NCBI GenBank assembly: GCA_024235995.1
Contig: JACKLI010000001.1
Coordinates: 2,666,001 to 2,730,000 of the forward strand
Source of the DNA: Burkholderiaceae bacterium
GTDB taxonomy: Bacteria > Pseudomonadota > Gammaproteobacteria > Burkholderiales > Burkholderiaceae_C
Direction: 5' to 3'
DNA: 64,000 nt
The stretch's first letter is position 1, and each line of letters starts with the position of its first letter. The position numbers were made by a program, and so were the translations under genes. Positions 44,582 to 54,434 of this stretch are shown here, piece by piece. Under the pieces are notes generated by a model. It worked only from the letters and a program-made list of their open reading frames with translations, did no database searches and had not been told where the DNA came from.

Positions 44582-45508
44582 ATGAATCTGCGGCAGATGA
44601 AGTATTTCCTGGCCCTGGCACAGGAGTTGAACTTTGGTCGCGCGGCGCAACGCCTGCACATGGCGCAACCGCCGCTCACGCGGCAAATCCGTGCGCTGGA
44701 AAACGAGCTGGGCACGGTGCTGTTTCGGCGCACACCCAAGGGGGTCGAACTGACGGCCGCGGGCCAGGCGTTGCTGGACGAAGTGCCCAACGTGCTGGCG
44801 CTGACGCAGCGTGCGCGCGAGCGGGCGCAGTTGGCGGGAGAGGGTTTGATTGGCCGGTTGGACGTGGGTATCTTCGGCTCGGGTGTGCTGGACGTCATTC
44901 CGCGCCTGCTGGCCGACTTTCACCGCCAGCGCCCGGACGTGCGGCTGGAGCTGCACAACATGACCAAGGTGGAGCAACTGCAGGCCCTGCGCGAGCGCCG
45001 CATCACCGTGGGTTTCAACCGACTGGTGCCGGCCGAGCCCGGCCTGGGCGTACTGACCGTGCTGCGCGAGCCGTTGATGGTCGGCATCCCCGACGGCCAC
45101 CCGCTGTGCACGCAGGCCGCCATCCAGTTGCACCAGCTCAGCAACGTTCCCATGATTCTCTACCCCAACACGCCGCTGCCTGGTCTGGCCGAGGAAGTCA
45201 CTGCAGCCTTTTTGCACGAGGGCGCCCGGCTGGAAGTGGCGCAGACGGTGGAGGACGTGCTCACCTGCGTGGCACTGGTGGCCAGCGGCTTTGGCTGCTG
45301 CATCACCACCCGATCGGCCATGAGCCTGCGCCTGCCCGGGGTGGTCTACCGGCCGCTGCGCTCGCGCCACCTGCAGGACATCGAGTTGTGCTGCCTGCAC
45401 CGCTCGGACGACCACTCTCCCGTGCTGGCGGCTTTTCTGGACGTGGTGCGGGCATTTTCTGCCCAGCAGGAAAAAATGACCCGCCGCTCGGTCGCCCGCA
45501 AGATTTGA
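44582..45508 (+). CDS. LysR-family transcriptional regulator of the dmp operon
   Basis: A 308-residue activator. The winged helix-turn-helix is at residues 1-60 (MNLRQMKYFLALAQELNFGR, AAQRLHMAQPPLTRQIRALE), followed by a periplasmic-binding-like effector domain (about 90-295). The sequence style is that of the CatR/BenM group that senses aromatic-pathway intermediates. It is divergent from dmpE over 198 bases with a typical LysR site between them, so regulation of dmpEFGH is a strong inference. I chose the ATG at 44582, where the family begins; an in-frame start six codons earlier is weaker. Confidence 0.88.
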   Translation: MNLRQMKYFLALAQELNFGRAAQRLHMAQPPLTRQIRALENELGTVLFRRTPKGVELTAAGQALLDEVPNVLALTQRARERAQLAGEGLIGRLDVGIFGSGVLDVIPRLLADFHRQRPDVRLELHNMTKVEQLQALRERRITVGFNRLVPAEPGLGVLTVLREPLMVGIPDGHPLCTQAAIQLHQLSNVPMILYPNTPLPGLAEEVTAAFLHEGARLEVAQTVEDVLTCVALVASGFGCCITTRSAMSLRLPGVVYRPLRSRHLQDIELCCLHRSDDHSPVLAAFLDVVRAFSAQQEKMTRRSVARKI

Positions 45509-45544
45509 AGCGCCCGCGCGCGTGAGCCAATCCGCCGAGCAATG

Positions 45545-46048
45545 TCAGGCGTTGTCAAGATCCAGTCCCCAGCGCGCCAGCGCCTCGTCGTCGCTCACGC
45601 GCGCATCGACCCAGCGCGCGCCTTCGGGGGTGCTTTCCTTCTTCCAGAACGGCGCCTGCGTCTTGAGGTAATCCATCAGGAATTCGCAGGCCTGAAAGCT
45701 CTCGCGCCGGTTCATCGACGTGACCGCCACCAGCACGATCTGTTCGAGCGGCTGCAGCAGGCCGATGCGGTGCACCACGCGCGCGCCCAGGATGGCAAAG
45801 CGCTGCTGCGCGGCATCGATCATGGCCTCGATGGCCTTCTCGGTCATGCCCGGGTAGTGCTCCAGCTCCATGGCGCTCACGCTGCCGGCGCCGGCATCGG
45901 CATGGCGGTCGCGCACGGTGCCGACGAAGGCGCACACGGCGCCCACGCGGGCGTCCAGGGCGCGCAACTGCGCCAGCTCCTGCGCCACGTCGAAGTCGGC
46001 GGACTGAATGCGCACCCGGGTGAGGCGCGGTGTTGGGCTTTCGCTCAT
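45545..46048 (-). CDS. moaE: Molybdopterin synthase catalytic subunit
   Basis: With MoaD, inserts the two dithiolene sulfurs into precursor Z to make molybdopterin. The 167-residue protein has GAVCAFVGTVRDRHAD, MELEHYPGMTEKAIEAMID, RVVHRIGLLQPLEQIVLVAV, and the catalytic-lysine segment DYLKTQAPFWKKEST. The ATG at 46048 matches the family start. It is separated from moaD (46932) by the divergent pheC-like gene, so it is transcribed alone. Needed for the formate dehydrogenase at 62412. Confidence 0.95.
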   Translation of the reverse strand: MSESPTPRLTRVRIQSADFDVAQELAQLRALDARVGAVCAFVGTVRDRHADAGAGSVSAMELEHYPGMTEKAIEAMIDAAQQRFAILGARVVHRIGLLQPLEQIVLVAVTSMNRRESFQACEFLMDYLKTQAPFWKKESTPEGARWVDARVSDDEALARWGLDLDNA

Positions 46049-46117
46049 GCGGACGATTGTGGCACCGCCTGGCGCGGTAAGCTGCCGATCCCTCGACACC
46101 AACCAGGAATCCCTGCC

Positions 46118-46894
46118 ATGCCACCACTCAAGCACCTGCTGCCCGCCCTCCTTCTGGGCGCCTGCGCCATCGGCCCGGTCGCCAACGCCGCCGAGCGCCT
46201 GGACAAGATCATGGACGCCAAGGTCCTGCGCGTGGGCACGCCGGGCGACTACCGTCCTTTTGCCATCAAGGACGGCACCGGCTATACCGGCCACGACATC
46301 GACACCATCGAGGCACTGGCCAAGGAACTGGGCGCCAAGGTCGAGTACGTTCCGACCAGCTGGCCGAATTTGCTCAAGGACTTGCAGGCCAACCGGTTTG
46401 ACGTGGCCGTGGGCGGCATCACGCGCAACGCCGCGCGCATGCGCGTGGCGGCCATGCTGCCGGGCTACGCGCCTTTCGGCAAGGTTGCGCTGGTGCGCGC
46501 GTCCGACAAGGACAAGTTCAAGAGCGTGCAGGACCTGAACCAACCCGGCGTGCGCGTCATCAAGAATCCGGGCGGCACCAACGAAACCTTCGTGCTGCAA
46601 AACCTGGGTTCCGCACAGATCGGCACGCACGACAAGAACGCCGAAATCCCGGCCCTGATTGCCGAGGGCAAAGGCGACGTGATGATCACCGAGACGTATG
46701 AAGCTTTGCACTACGCCAAGGCCGACCCGCGCCTGGCGGCCCTGTTCGTCAACGCCCCGCTCACGCCCACCAACTACCTGGGTTTCCTGCTGCCCACGGA
46801 CGATGCGGACTACCTGCGCGAGATGAACTTTGCGTGGGACCTGCTGGACAAGCGCGGCACGCTCAAGGCCATCGACGACAAGTGGCTCAAGTAA
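46118..46894 (+). CDS. PheC-like periplasmic protein (cyclohexadienyl dehydratase / solute-binding family 3)
   Basis: A 258-residue exported protein. The signal peptide LLPALLLGACAIGPVANA covers residues about 7-24; then LDKIMDAKVLRVGTPGDYRP, YVPTSWPNLLKDLQANRFDV and VRVIKNPGGTNETFV follow the periplasmic cyclohexadienyl dehydratase (PheC) as I remember it, including the NPGGTNE motif. PheC turns arogenate or prephenate into phenylalanine or phenylpyruvate. Plain amino-acid-binding proteins share this fold, so enzyme activity is likely but not certain; no ABC transporter partner genes are nearby, which favours an enzyme. Confidence 0.72.
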   Translation: MPPLKHLLPALLLGACAIGPVANAAERLDKIMDAKVLRVGTPGDYRPFAIKDGTGYTGHDIDTIEALAKELGAKVEYVPTSWPNLLKDLQANRFDVAVGGITRNAARMRVAAMLPGYAPFGKVALVRASDKDKFKSVQDLNQPGVRVIKNPGGTNETFVLQNLGSAQIGTHDKNAEIPALIAEGKGDVMITETYEALHYAKADPRLAALFVNAPLTPTNYLGFLLPTDDADYLREMNFAWDLLDKRGTLKAIDDKWLK

Positions 46895-46931
46895 ACGCTT
46901 GCCCCGCCCGCTGGCGGGAGCAGGCCCAGGC

Positions 46932-47189
46932 CTAGCCGCCCGTCACGGGCGGGAAGAAAGCCACCTCGGCCCCCGCCGCCAAGGCCTCGCCCTCGCCCGC
47001 CATCACCTGGTTCAGCGCCATGCGCACGGCGCGCTCGGGCGCCAGCGCCTCGGCGTACGCGCCGCCGCGCGCGGCCAGCTCGCGGCGCAGCTCGCCCAGC
47101 GTGGCGGCGCGGGTAGCCACCTCTTCGCTGCCGCGCTGCAGCGCCTCGCGCAGCGAAGCGAAGTAACGCACGGTGACGTGCAGGCTCAT
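46932..47189 (-). CDS. moaD: Molybdopterin synthase sulfur carrier subunit
   Basis: Ubiquitin-fold sulfur carrier of 85 residues that ends in the required Gly-Gly (FFPPVTGG), which becomes the thiocarboxylate used by MoaE. The start MSLHVTVRYFASLREALQRG is typical. It overlaps the stop of moeA by 4 bases (ATGA), so both are coupled in a mobB-moeA-moaD string. Confidence 0.94.
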   Translation of the reverse strand: MSLHVTVRYFASLREALQRGSEEVATRAATLGELRRELAARGGAYAEALAPERAVRMALNQVMAGEGEALAAGAEVAFFPPVTGG

Positions 47190-48457
47190 TCCATCAGCTC
47201 CGTCAAGGGGATGAAGCGCACCATGTCGCCCACGGCAATGGTGCCGCCGGCCGGCTTGTCCACCAGGCCATCGGCCCAGTGCATGGAGGTGAGCACGCCC
47301 GAGCTCTGGTTGGCGAACAAATCCAGCCCGCCCTGCGCGTTGCGCCGCACGCGCAGGAACTCGCGGCGCTTGTCGGCCTTGGCGACGGCGAAGTCGGCAC
47401 GCAAGGCAAAGGCCGGCGCATCCAGCCGGGTGGCGCCCTGCAGCGCCCGCACAAAGGGCCGCACCAGCAGCACGAAGGTGACGAAGCTGGACACCGGGTT
47501 GCCCGGCAGGCCGATGAAGTGCGCCGCGCCGCCACCGGCACGCTCGACGTGGCCATAGGCGAAGGGCTTGCCGGGCTTGATGGCGATCTGCCACAGGTCC
47601 AGCGCGCCCAGGCGCGTGACGGCGGGCTTGACGTGGTCTTCCTCGCCCACCGACACGCCGCCGCTGGTCAGGATCAGGTCGTGCGCCGCCGCCGCGCCGC
47701 GCAGGGCATCGACCGTGGCGTCCAGGCTGTCGGGCACGATGCCCAGGTCGGTCACCTCGCAGCCCAGGCGCTGCAGCAGCGCACGAAAAAAATAGCGGTT
47801 GCTGTTGTAGATGGCGCCCGGTGGCAGAGCCTCGGGGGCCACCGTGCCGGGGGTCACCAGCTCGTCGCCGGTGGAGAACATGGCCACCCGCGGGCGGCGC
47901 GCCACGCTCAGGCGGTCCAGGCCGATTCCGGCCGCCAGCCCGGTGCTGGCGGGCGTGAGAAGCTCTCCTTTCGAGAGCACGACGGCACCGCGCATGACGT
48001 CCTCGCCGGCACGGCGAATAGACTGGCCGGCCTTCGGCGCGACGCGGATGCGCACGCGCGCGCCCTCCTGCAGGGCCTCGGTGTCTTCCTGCATCACCAC
48101 CGCGTCGGCGCCCGGTGGCATGGGCGCGCCGGTGAAGATGCGCGCGGCGCTGCCCGGCGCCAGCGGCCGGCCCACGCTGCCGGCCGGGATGCGCTGGCTC
48201 ACCGGCAGCTCGGCGCCGGGGGCGGCGCAGTCGGCGCTGCGCACGGCATAGCCGTCCATGGCGCTGTTGTCGGCCGGCGGCACCGTCAGGCCCGCCACCA
48301 CGTCCTGCGCCAGCACGCGGCCGTCGGCGTCGAAGGTGGAGACGGACTCGGCGTCCAGCCCGGGGCCGGCCTGCGCCAGCAGGCGGGCCATGGCATCGTC
48401 CAGCGGCATCAGGGGCTGGCGTGCGGGCGGCGTGGGGGCTGAAGCGTCGGTCATCAT
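47186..48457 (-). CDS. moeA: Molybdopterin molybdenumtransferase
   Basis: Inserts molybdate into adenylylated molybdopterin. It has 423 residues with domains in the usual order: VPPADNSAMDGYAVRSAD near residue 60, IFTGAPMPPGADAVVMQED, the MPT-binding VAMFSTGDELVTPG and LTSGGVSVGEEDHVKPAV, and the C-terminal PLPGNP-type HFIGLPGNPVSSFVTF. It lies 9 bases after mobB and overlaps moaD. A second ATG one codon later is possible. Confidence 0.96.
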   Translation of the reverse strand: MMTDASAPTPPARQPLMPLDDAMARLLAQAGPGLDAESVSTFDADGRVLAQDVVAGLTVPPADNSAMDGYAVRSADCAAPGAELPVSQRIPAGSVGRPLAPGSAARIFTGAPMPPGADAVVMQEDTEALQEGARVRIRVAPKAGQSIRRAGEDVMRGAVVLSKGELLTPASTGLAAGIGLDRLSVARRPRVAMFSTGDELVTPGTVAPEALPPGAIYNSNRYFFRALLQRLGCEVTDLGIVPDSLDATVDALRGAAAAHDLILTSGGVSVGEEDHVKPAVTRLGALDLWQIAIKPGKPFAYGHVERAGGGAAHFIGLPGNPVSSFVTFVLLVRPFVRALQGATRLDAPAFALRADFAVAKADKRREFLRVRRNAQGGLDLFANQSSGVLTSMHWADGLVDKPAGGTIAVGDMVRFIPLTELME

Positions 48458-48466
48458 GACCCGATC

Positions 48467-48997
48467 TTAAGACCGCGCAGCGGCGTACGCGAAGCGCTCG
48501 CCCTGGTCGAGCAGCCACTGGGCCACAACGGCGGGCTGGTTCAGATCGAGCACGGGGCGCCCTGGAGGAACGGGCAACCTGGCCGCATCGTCGGTGGCAA
48601 TCGCCACGGTGAATGCGTCGTCGGGGTAGCGCGCCGGGTGCCCGGTCTCGGCGCGCCAGACCTCGATCTTGGGCAGATCGCTGCCGCGAAAGCCTTCCAG
48701 CAGCACCCAGTCCACGTCGGCCTGCAGCTCGGCAATCAGCTGCTGTGCGGTCAGCTCGGTCTCGCGCTCGAACTCGCGCATCAGCGCCAGCCGCTGGCGC
48801 GAGGCGATGAGCACCTCGACGGCGCCGGCCTCGCGATGGCGAAAGCTGTCCTTGCCGGGGCGGTCGATGTCGAAGCGGTGGTGCGCGTGCTTGATCACCG
48901 ACACGCGCAGGCCGCGCGCCTTGAACTGCGCAATGACCTGCTCGAGCAGCGTGGTCTTGCCCGCGCCGGAATAACCGGCAAAGCCCACCACCTTCAT
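48467..48997 (-). CDS. mobB: Molybdopterin-guanine dinucleotide biosynthesis adaptor protein MobB
   Basis: GTP-binding protein of 176 residues that helps form bis-MGD, the cofactor of formate dehydrogenases and other DMSO reductase family enzymes. The P-loop is FAGYSGAGKTTLLEQVI at the N-terminus; ISVIKHAHH-type (here VSVIKHAHHRFDIDRPGKDS) and VDWVLLEGFR are conserved. It is first in the mobB-moeA-moaD group; mobA is not in the window. Confidence 0.94.
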   Translation of the reverse strand: MKVVGFAGYSGAGKTTLLEQVIAQFKARGLRVSVIKHAHHRFDIDRPGKDSFRHREAGAVEVLIASRQRLALMREFERETELTAQQLIAELQADVDWVLLEGFRGSDLPKIEVWRAETGHPARYPDDAFTVAIATDDAARLPVPPGRPVLDLNQPAVVAQWLLDQGERFAYAAARS

Positions 48998-49010
48998 TCA
49001 ATCACCCCCA

Positions 49011-49072
49011 GATGCTACAAAATCAAAAGCATCCCGCGCTTGTTGCATGCGGGCAAGAATCCGTTTTCATTC
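49011..49072 (-). repeat. Dispersed intergenic repeat between thrC and mobB
   Basis: GATGCTACAAAATCAAAAGC leads into CCCGC (49033-49037), an 11-base loop and GCGGG (49049-49053), then CAAGAATCCGTTTTCATT. I regard it as a diverged member of the same GCGCTT-type family; it runs into the last codons of thrC (stop at 49067-49069). Confidence 0.4.
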
Positions 49073-50494
49073 ACATTCCTGGGCAATCAGCTGCTTGACC
49101 CGGGCCGCATCGGCCGGCAGCACGCGCACGCGGCGCGGCAGCTGCTCGATGCCCTCGAAGGCCGGCGGCCGCTCGGGCGAGTGGCCCAGCGCCTCTTCGA
49201 TGGTGGCGGCAAACTTGATGGGCAGGGCCGTCTCCAGCGCGATCATGGGTACGCCGGGCTGCAGGTGCTGGCGCGCCACCTTCACCGCGTCGGCGGTGTG
49301 CGGATCGATCGTCAGGCCATGCGCGGCCTGCACGGCGCGGATGGTGGCCACGCGGTCGGCATGCGTGCTCTTGCCGCTGACGAAACCGTAGCGCTCGCGC
49401 GCCTGCTGGAAGGCGGCGTCGCCGCTCAGGTCGAAGCGCCCGTCGCGCCGCAGGCCCTCGTCGAACAGCGCCTTCACGCGCGCGCCGTCGCGGCCCAGCA
49501 GGTCGAACACGAAGCGCTCGAAGTTGCTGGCCTTGCTGATGTCCATGCTGGGGCTGCTGGTCTCGTGCGTGTCAGCGCTGCCGCGCACGCGGTACACGCC
49601 GGTGCGGAAGAACTCGTCGAGCACGTCGTTTTCGTTGGTGGCCACCACCAGCTGCGCGATGGGCAGGCCCATCATGCGCGCCACGTGGCCGGCGCAGACG
49701 TTGCCGAAGTTGCCGCTGGGCACGGTGAAGCTGACGCGCTGGCCGTTGTCCGTCGTCGCCTGGAAATACCCGGCAAAGTAATACACCACCTGCGCCAGCA
49801 GCCGCGCCCAGTTGATGGAGTTGACGGTGCCGATGCGCCACTGGCGCTTGAAGGCCAGGTCGTTGCTGACGGCCTTGACGATGTCCTGGCAGTCGTCGAA
49901 CACACCCTCGATGGCGATGTTGTGGATGTTGGGGTCTTGCAGACTGAACATCTGCGCCTGCTGGAACGCGCTCATGCGCCCATGCGGGCTGAGCATGAAC
50001 ACACGGATGCCCTTCTTGCCGCGCATGGCGTATTCGGCCGCGCTGCCGGTGTCGCCGCTGGTGGCGCCCAGGATGTTGAGCGACTCGCCGCGGCGCGCCA
50101 GTTCGTACTCGAACAGGTTGCCCAGCAGCTGCATGGCCATGTCCTTGAAGGCCAGCGTGGGACCGTTGGACAGCGCTTCCAGGCTCAGGCCCGGCTCCAG
50201 TGGCTTGAGGGGCACGATGGCCGGTGTGCCGAAGACCTGGGCGGTGTAGGTCCTGGCGCACAGGGCTTGCAGGTCGGCCGGCGGAATGTCGTCGATGTAC
50301 AGCGACAGGATCTCGAAGGCCAGCGCGGCATAGCCCTGCTCGGCGTGCACGCGGCGCAGGCGGGCCAGCCCGGCGGCGTCGATGGGCGGGTAATGCTCCG
50401 GCAGGTACAGCCCGCCATCGGGCGCCAGGCCTTCGAGCAGGATGTCGCAAAAACGGCGTGATGCGCCTTCACCGCGTGTGGACAGGTATCTCAT
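49067..50494 (-). CDS. thrC: Threonine synthase
   Basis: PLP enzyme that turns O-phosphohomoserine into threonine. The 475-residue protein is of the longer fungal/proteobacterial type: MRYLSTRGEGASRRFCDILL at the start, the PLP lysine in GPTLAFKDMAMQLLGNL, and GATSGDTGSAAEYAMRGKKG binding the phosphate. I chose the ATG at 50494, at the family start. It lies 42 bases downstream of hom, in the order alaA-hom-thrC. Confidence 0.96.
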   Translation of the reverse strand: MRYLSTRGEGASRRFCDILLEGLAPDGGLYLPEHYPPIDAAGLARLRRVHAEQGYAALAFEILSLYIDDIPPADLQALCARTYTAQVFGTPAIVPLKPLEPGLSLEALSNGPTLAFKDMAMQLLGNLFEYELARRGESLNILGATSGDTGSAAEYAMRGKKGIRVFMLSPHGRMSAFQQAQMFSLQDPNIHNIAIEGVFDDCQDIVKAVSNDLAFKRQWRIGTVNSINWARLLAQVVYYFAGYFQATTDNGQRVSFTVPSGNFGNVCAGHVARMMGLPIAQLVVATNENDVLDEFFRTGVYRVRGSADTHETSSPSMDISKASNFERFVFDLLGRDGARVKALFDEGLRRDGRFDLSGDAAFQQARERYGFVSGKSTHADRVATIRAVQAAHGLTIDPHTADAVKVARQHLQPGVPMIALETALPIKFAATIEEALGHSPERPPAFEGIEQLPRRVRVLPADAARVKQLIAQECE

Positions 50495-50536
50495 GGGATC
50501 GGTGTCGAGCCAGGGGCGCACGCGGCGCCACCACGT

Positions 50537-51862
<1,326 letters not shown>

Positions 51863-51898
51863 CTCAAATACCTAAAATCCAAACAAAACCCATTCTGG

Positions 51899-51925
51899 CC
51901 AGCGCCAATCAAGCGCGAGCAGCTT
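51899..51925 (-). repeat. Dispersed intergenic repeat overlapping the end of alaA
   Basis: CCAGCGCCAATCAAGCGCGA continues GCAGCTT. The block 51908-51924 equals 9758-9774 base for base. The alaA stop codon (51909-51911) and its last five codons are inside the repeat, so the repeat forms the protein's carboxy-terminus. Confidence 0.5.
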
Positions 51926-53183
51926 CTTTTTTTGCAGCAATGGCATGCACGCTGGCGGGCTTGGCGCGGCGCTGGCGGTACTGCTCCAGAAACTTCGCCA
52001 GCCGCCCGATGGCCTCGCGCAGGTCCGACTTGTGCGGCAGGAACACGATGCGAAAGTGCTGGTTGTCCGGGTAGTTGAAGCCCGAGCCCTGCACCAGCAT
52101 CACGCGCGTGGCGCGCAGCACCTCCATGAAGAACTGGCGGTCGTCGTCGATCGGGTACAGCGCCGGGTCCAGCCGCGGAAACATGTACAGCGCCGCCTGC
52201 GGCCGCACGCAGCTGACGCCCGGAATCTGGGTGATCAGCTCATACGCCAGGTCGCGCTGCTCGCGCAGGCGCCCGCCCTCGCCCACCAGGTCCTTGATGC
52301 TCTGGTAGCCGCCCAGCGCGGTCTGGATGGCCCACTGGCCCGGCACGTTGGAGCCCAGCTTGAGGTTGGCCAGCATGTTCAGCCCCTCGATGTAGTCGCG
52401 CGCGGCCGCCTTGTCGCCCGACACCACCATCCAGCCGGCACGGTAGCCGCAGGAGCGGTAGGCCTTGGACAGCGAGTTGAAGGTGAGCGTCAGCACGTCG
52501 GTCGACAGGCTGGCCATGGCCGTGTGCTTCACGCCGTCGTACAGCACCTTGTCGTACACCTCGTCGACCAGCAGCACCAGATCATGCTCGCGCGCCAGCT
52601 GCACGATGCCCAGCAGCAGCTCGTCGCTGTACAGCGCGCCAGTGGGGTTGTTGGGGTTGATGACCACGATGCCGCGCGTGCGCGGCGTGATCTTGGCGCG
52701 CATGTCGGCCAGGTCGGGCATCCAGCCGTCGTCCTCGCGGCACATGTAGTGCACCGGATGGCCGCCGGCCAGGCTGGTCACGGCCGTCCACAGCGGGTAG
52801 TCGGGGGCAGGCACCAGCAGCTCGTCGCCGTCGTTGAGCAGCGCGTTGGTGGCCATCTGGATCAGCTCGCTGGCGCCGTTGCCCAGGTAGATGTCGTCCA
52901 GCGTCACGCCAGCGATGCCCTGCTGCTGCGTGTAGTGCATGACCGCCTTGCGCGCGGCAAAGATGCCCTTGCTGTCCGAGTAGCCGGCCGACTCGGGCAG
53001 GTTGCGGATCATGTCCTGCATCACCTCCTCGGGCGGATCGAAGCCGAACGGCGCCATGTTGCCGATGTTCAGCTTGATGATCTTCTGGCCCTCGTCCTCC
53101 ATCTGCCGCGCGGCGTCGACGATGGGCCCGCGCACGTCGTACAGCACGTTGGCCAGCTTGCTGGATTTGGCGATGGTCTTCAT
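51909..53183 (-). CDS. alaA: Alanine/glutamate-pyruvate aminotransferase
   Basis: PLP-dependent class I aminotransferase of 424 residues that makes alanine from pyruvate. It follows E. coli AlaA closely: KSSKLANVLYDVRGPIVDAA, LNIGNMAPFGFDPPEEVMQD, IVVINPNNPTGALYSDELLL, and the PLP lysine in NSLSKAYRSCGYRAGWMV. The ATG at 53183 is chosen because upstream residues are not family-like. The last residues (KKEAARA) are encoded by an intergenic repeat. In Burkholderiales this gene regularly precedes hom and thrC. Confidence 0.93.
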   Translation of the reverse strand: MKTIAKSSKLANVLYDVRGPIVDAARQMEDEGQKIIKLNIGNMAPFGFDPPEEVMQDMIRNLPESAGYSDSKGIFAARKAVMHYTQQQGIAGVTLDDIYLGNGASELIQMATNALLNDGDELLVPAPDYPLWTAVTSLAGGHPVHYMCREDDGWMPDLADMRAKITPRTRGIVVINPNNPTGALYSDELLLGIVQLAREHDLVLLVDEVYDKVLYDGVKHTAMASLSTDVLTLTFNSLSKAYRSCGYRAGWMVVSGDKAAARDYIEGLNMLANLKLGSNVPGQWAIQTALGGYQSIKDLVGEGGRLREQRDLAYELITQIPGVSCVRPQAALYMFPRLDPALYPIDDDRQFFMEVLRATRVMLVQGSGFNYPDNQHFRIVFLPHKSDLREAIGRLAKFLEQYRQRRAKPASVHAIAAKKEAARA

Positions 53184-53262
53184 GGGCAAAACCTCGAACA
53201 CGCGGCAGGGATCGCGCGCGAAACATAGAATTGGAACACATTTGGTGCACTGCACAAACGCG

Positions 53263-53661
53263 ATGAAATTCCAGTCCGACCTTTTCGAGACGGCCATCAC
53301 CGGCTACGGCCCGGGCTGGATCACCGTGCGCGGCGAGCGCATCACGCACAGCGTGCTGCTGCACAGCAGCGGCGAGCGCAGCGCCTGGCCCTGCACGCGC
53401 TTCGAGGATCTGGACAGCCAGCACTTCGAGCCGCTGGCGCTGCAGCGCCCCGAGCTGGTCCTGTTCGGCAGCGGCGCGCGCCTGCGCTTTCCGCAGCCAG
53501 CCTGGATCCGCCCGCTGATCGAGGCCGGCATCGGCGTCGAAACCATGGACACGGCCGCCGCCTGCCGCACCTACAACATCCTGGCCGGCGAAGGCCGCCG
53601 CGTGATCGCCGCGCTGCTGCTGCTGCCCGCGGGCGAGGAAACCCCGGATCGGTTAAAATAA
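53263..53661 (+). CDS. Mth938-like domain-containing protein (DUF498)
   Basis: A 132-residue protein of the Mth938/NDUFAF3-like family: LFGSGARLRFPQPAWIRPLI, GIGVETMDTAAACRTYNILA and GEGRRVIAALLLLP form the characteristic alpha/beta fold. The mitochondrial relative helps assemble complex I; the bacterial function is unknown. Divergent from alaA across 79 bases; bcp follows 149 bases later. I chose the ATG at 53263, since the family begins around MKFQSDLFETAITGYG. Confidence 0.85.
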   Translation: MKFQSDLFETAITGYGPGWITVRGERITHSVLLHSSGERSAWPCTRFEDLDSQHFEPLALQRPELVLFGSGARLRFPQPAWIRPLIEAGIGVETMDTAAACRTYNILAGEGRRVIAALLLLPAGEETPDRLK

Positions 53662-53810
53662 AAGCCTTGCAACGGTTGCCGGCGGCCGTTGGCCCGCAAG
53701 CGCTGCAACCGCCGGCAGGCCTTGCCCGCCGGCGCGGCGTTGTGGGTGGCCGTGCCTTCACGTCGCCCCGCCGTTTTCTGTCCAAAACACGTCCGGAGAT
53801 CAGCGTTCCT

Positions 53811-54287
53811 ATGGCGATTGTTGTCAACAAGCCCCTGCCCGAATTCGAAGCCAACGCCACCGGCGGCGTCAAGGTCACCAACACCACCCATCTCGGGCAA
53901 GCGCTCATCCTGTACTTCTATCCCAAGGACAACACGCCGGGCTGCACCACCGAGGCGATGCAGTTTCGGGACAAGTACAAGGACTTCGTCAAGGCCGGCG
54001 CCATCGTGTTCGGCGTCAGCCGCGACAACATGAAGTCGCACGACGACTTCAAGGCCAAGCTGGAGCTGCCCTTCGAGCTGATCGCCGACACCGAGGAAAA
54101 GATGTGCCACATGTTTGGCGTGGTCAAGAACAAGATCATGTACGGCAAGAAGGTCAAGGGCATCGAGCGCAGCACCTTCCTGGTCAACCCCGAAGGCATC
54201 CTGGTGCAGGAGTGGCGCGGCCTGAAGGTCCCGGGCCACGTCGAGGAAGTCCTGAAGGCCGTCAAGATCCTCAAGAAGGCCGCCTGA
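53811..54287 (+). CDS. bcp: Peroxiredoxin, Bcp/PrxQ type
   Basis: Thiol peroxidase of 158 residues. The peroxidatic Cys45 is in KDNTPGCTTEAMQF. The partner cysteine five residues on, present in E. coli Bcp, is Met50 here, so it is a 1-Cys type or uses another Cys such as the one in KMCHMFGV. FGVSRDNMKSHDDFKAKLEL and FLVNPEGILVQEWR are typical. It is followed by an intrinsic terminator. Confidence 0.93.
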   Translation: MAIVVNKPLPEFEANATGGVKVTNTTHLGQALILYFYPKDNTPGCTTEAMQFRDKYKDFVKAGAIVFGVSRDNMKSHDDFKAKLELPFELIADTEEKMCHMFGVVKNKIMYGKKVKGIERSTFLVNPEGILVQEWRGLKVPGHVEEVLKAVKILKKAA

Positions 54288-54371
54288 TCGACGCACGGAC
54301 GGCGCCGCCGGCTCATGCATAATGGGCCGCAATGTGCAAGCACACCGCTGTACCCGACTCCGCGTCAAGCC

Positions 54372-54398
54372 AAGCCGCCCGGCACAGCCCGGCGGCTT
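54372..54398 (+). terminator. Intrinsic terminator after bcp
   Basis: AAGCCGCC (54372-54379) and GGCGGCTT (54391-54398) form an 8-bp stem around an 11-base loop, followed by TTTCTTT. It separates bcp from the PhoH-like gene. Confidence 0.65.
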
Positions 54399-54434
54399 TT
54401 TCTTTGCCCCGTTCCTGGTATTGAGCCCGTCCCC

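Noticed and set aside
46932..49001. 689-codon minus-strand frame through moeA and mobB
   Set aside because: Only the last 85 codons are moaD; the rest is an out-of-frame shadow of moeA and mobB rich in Arg.
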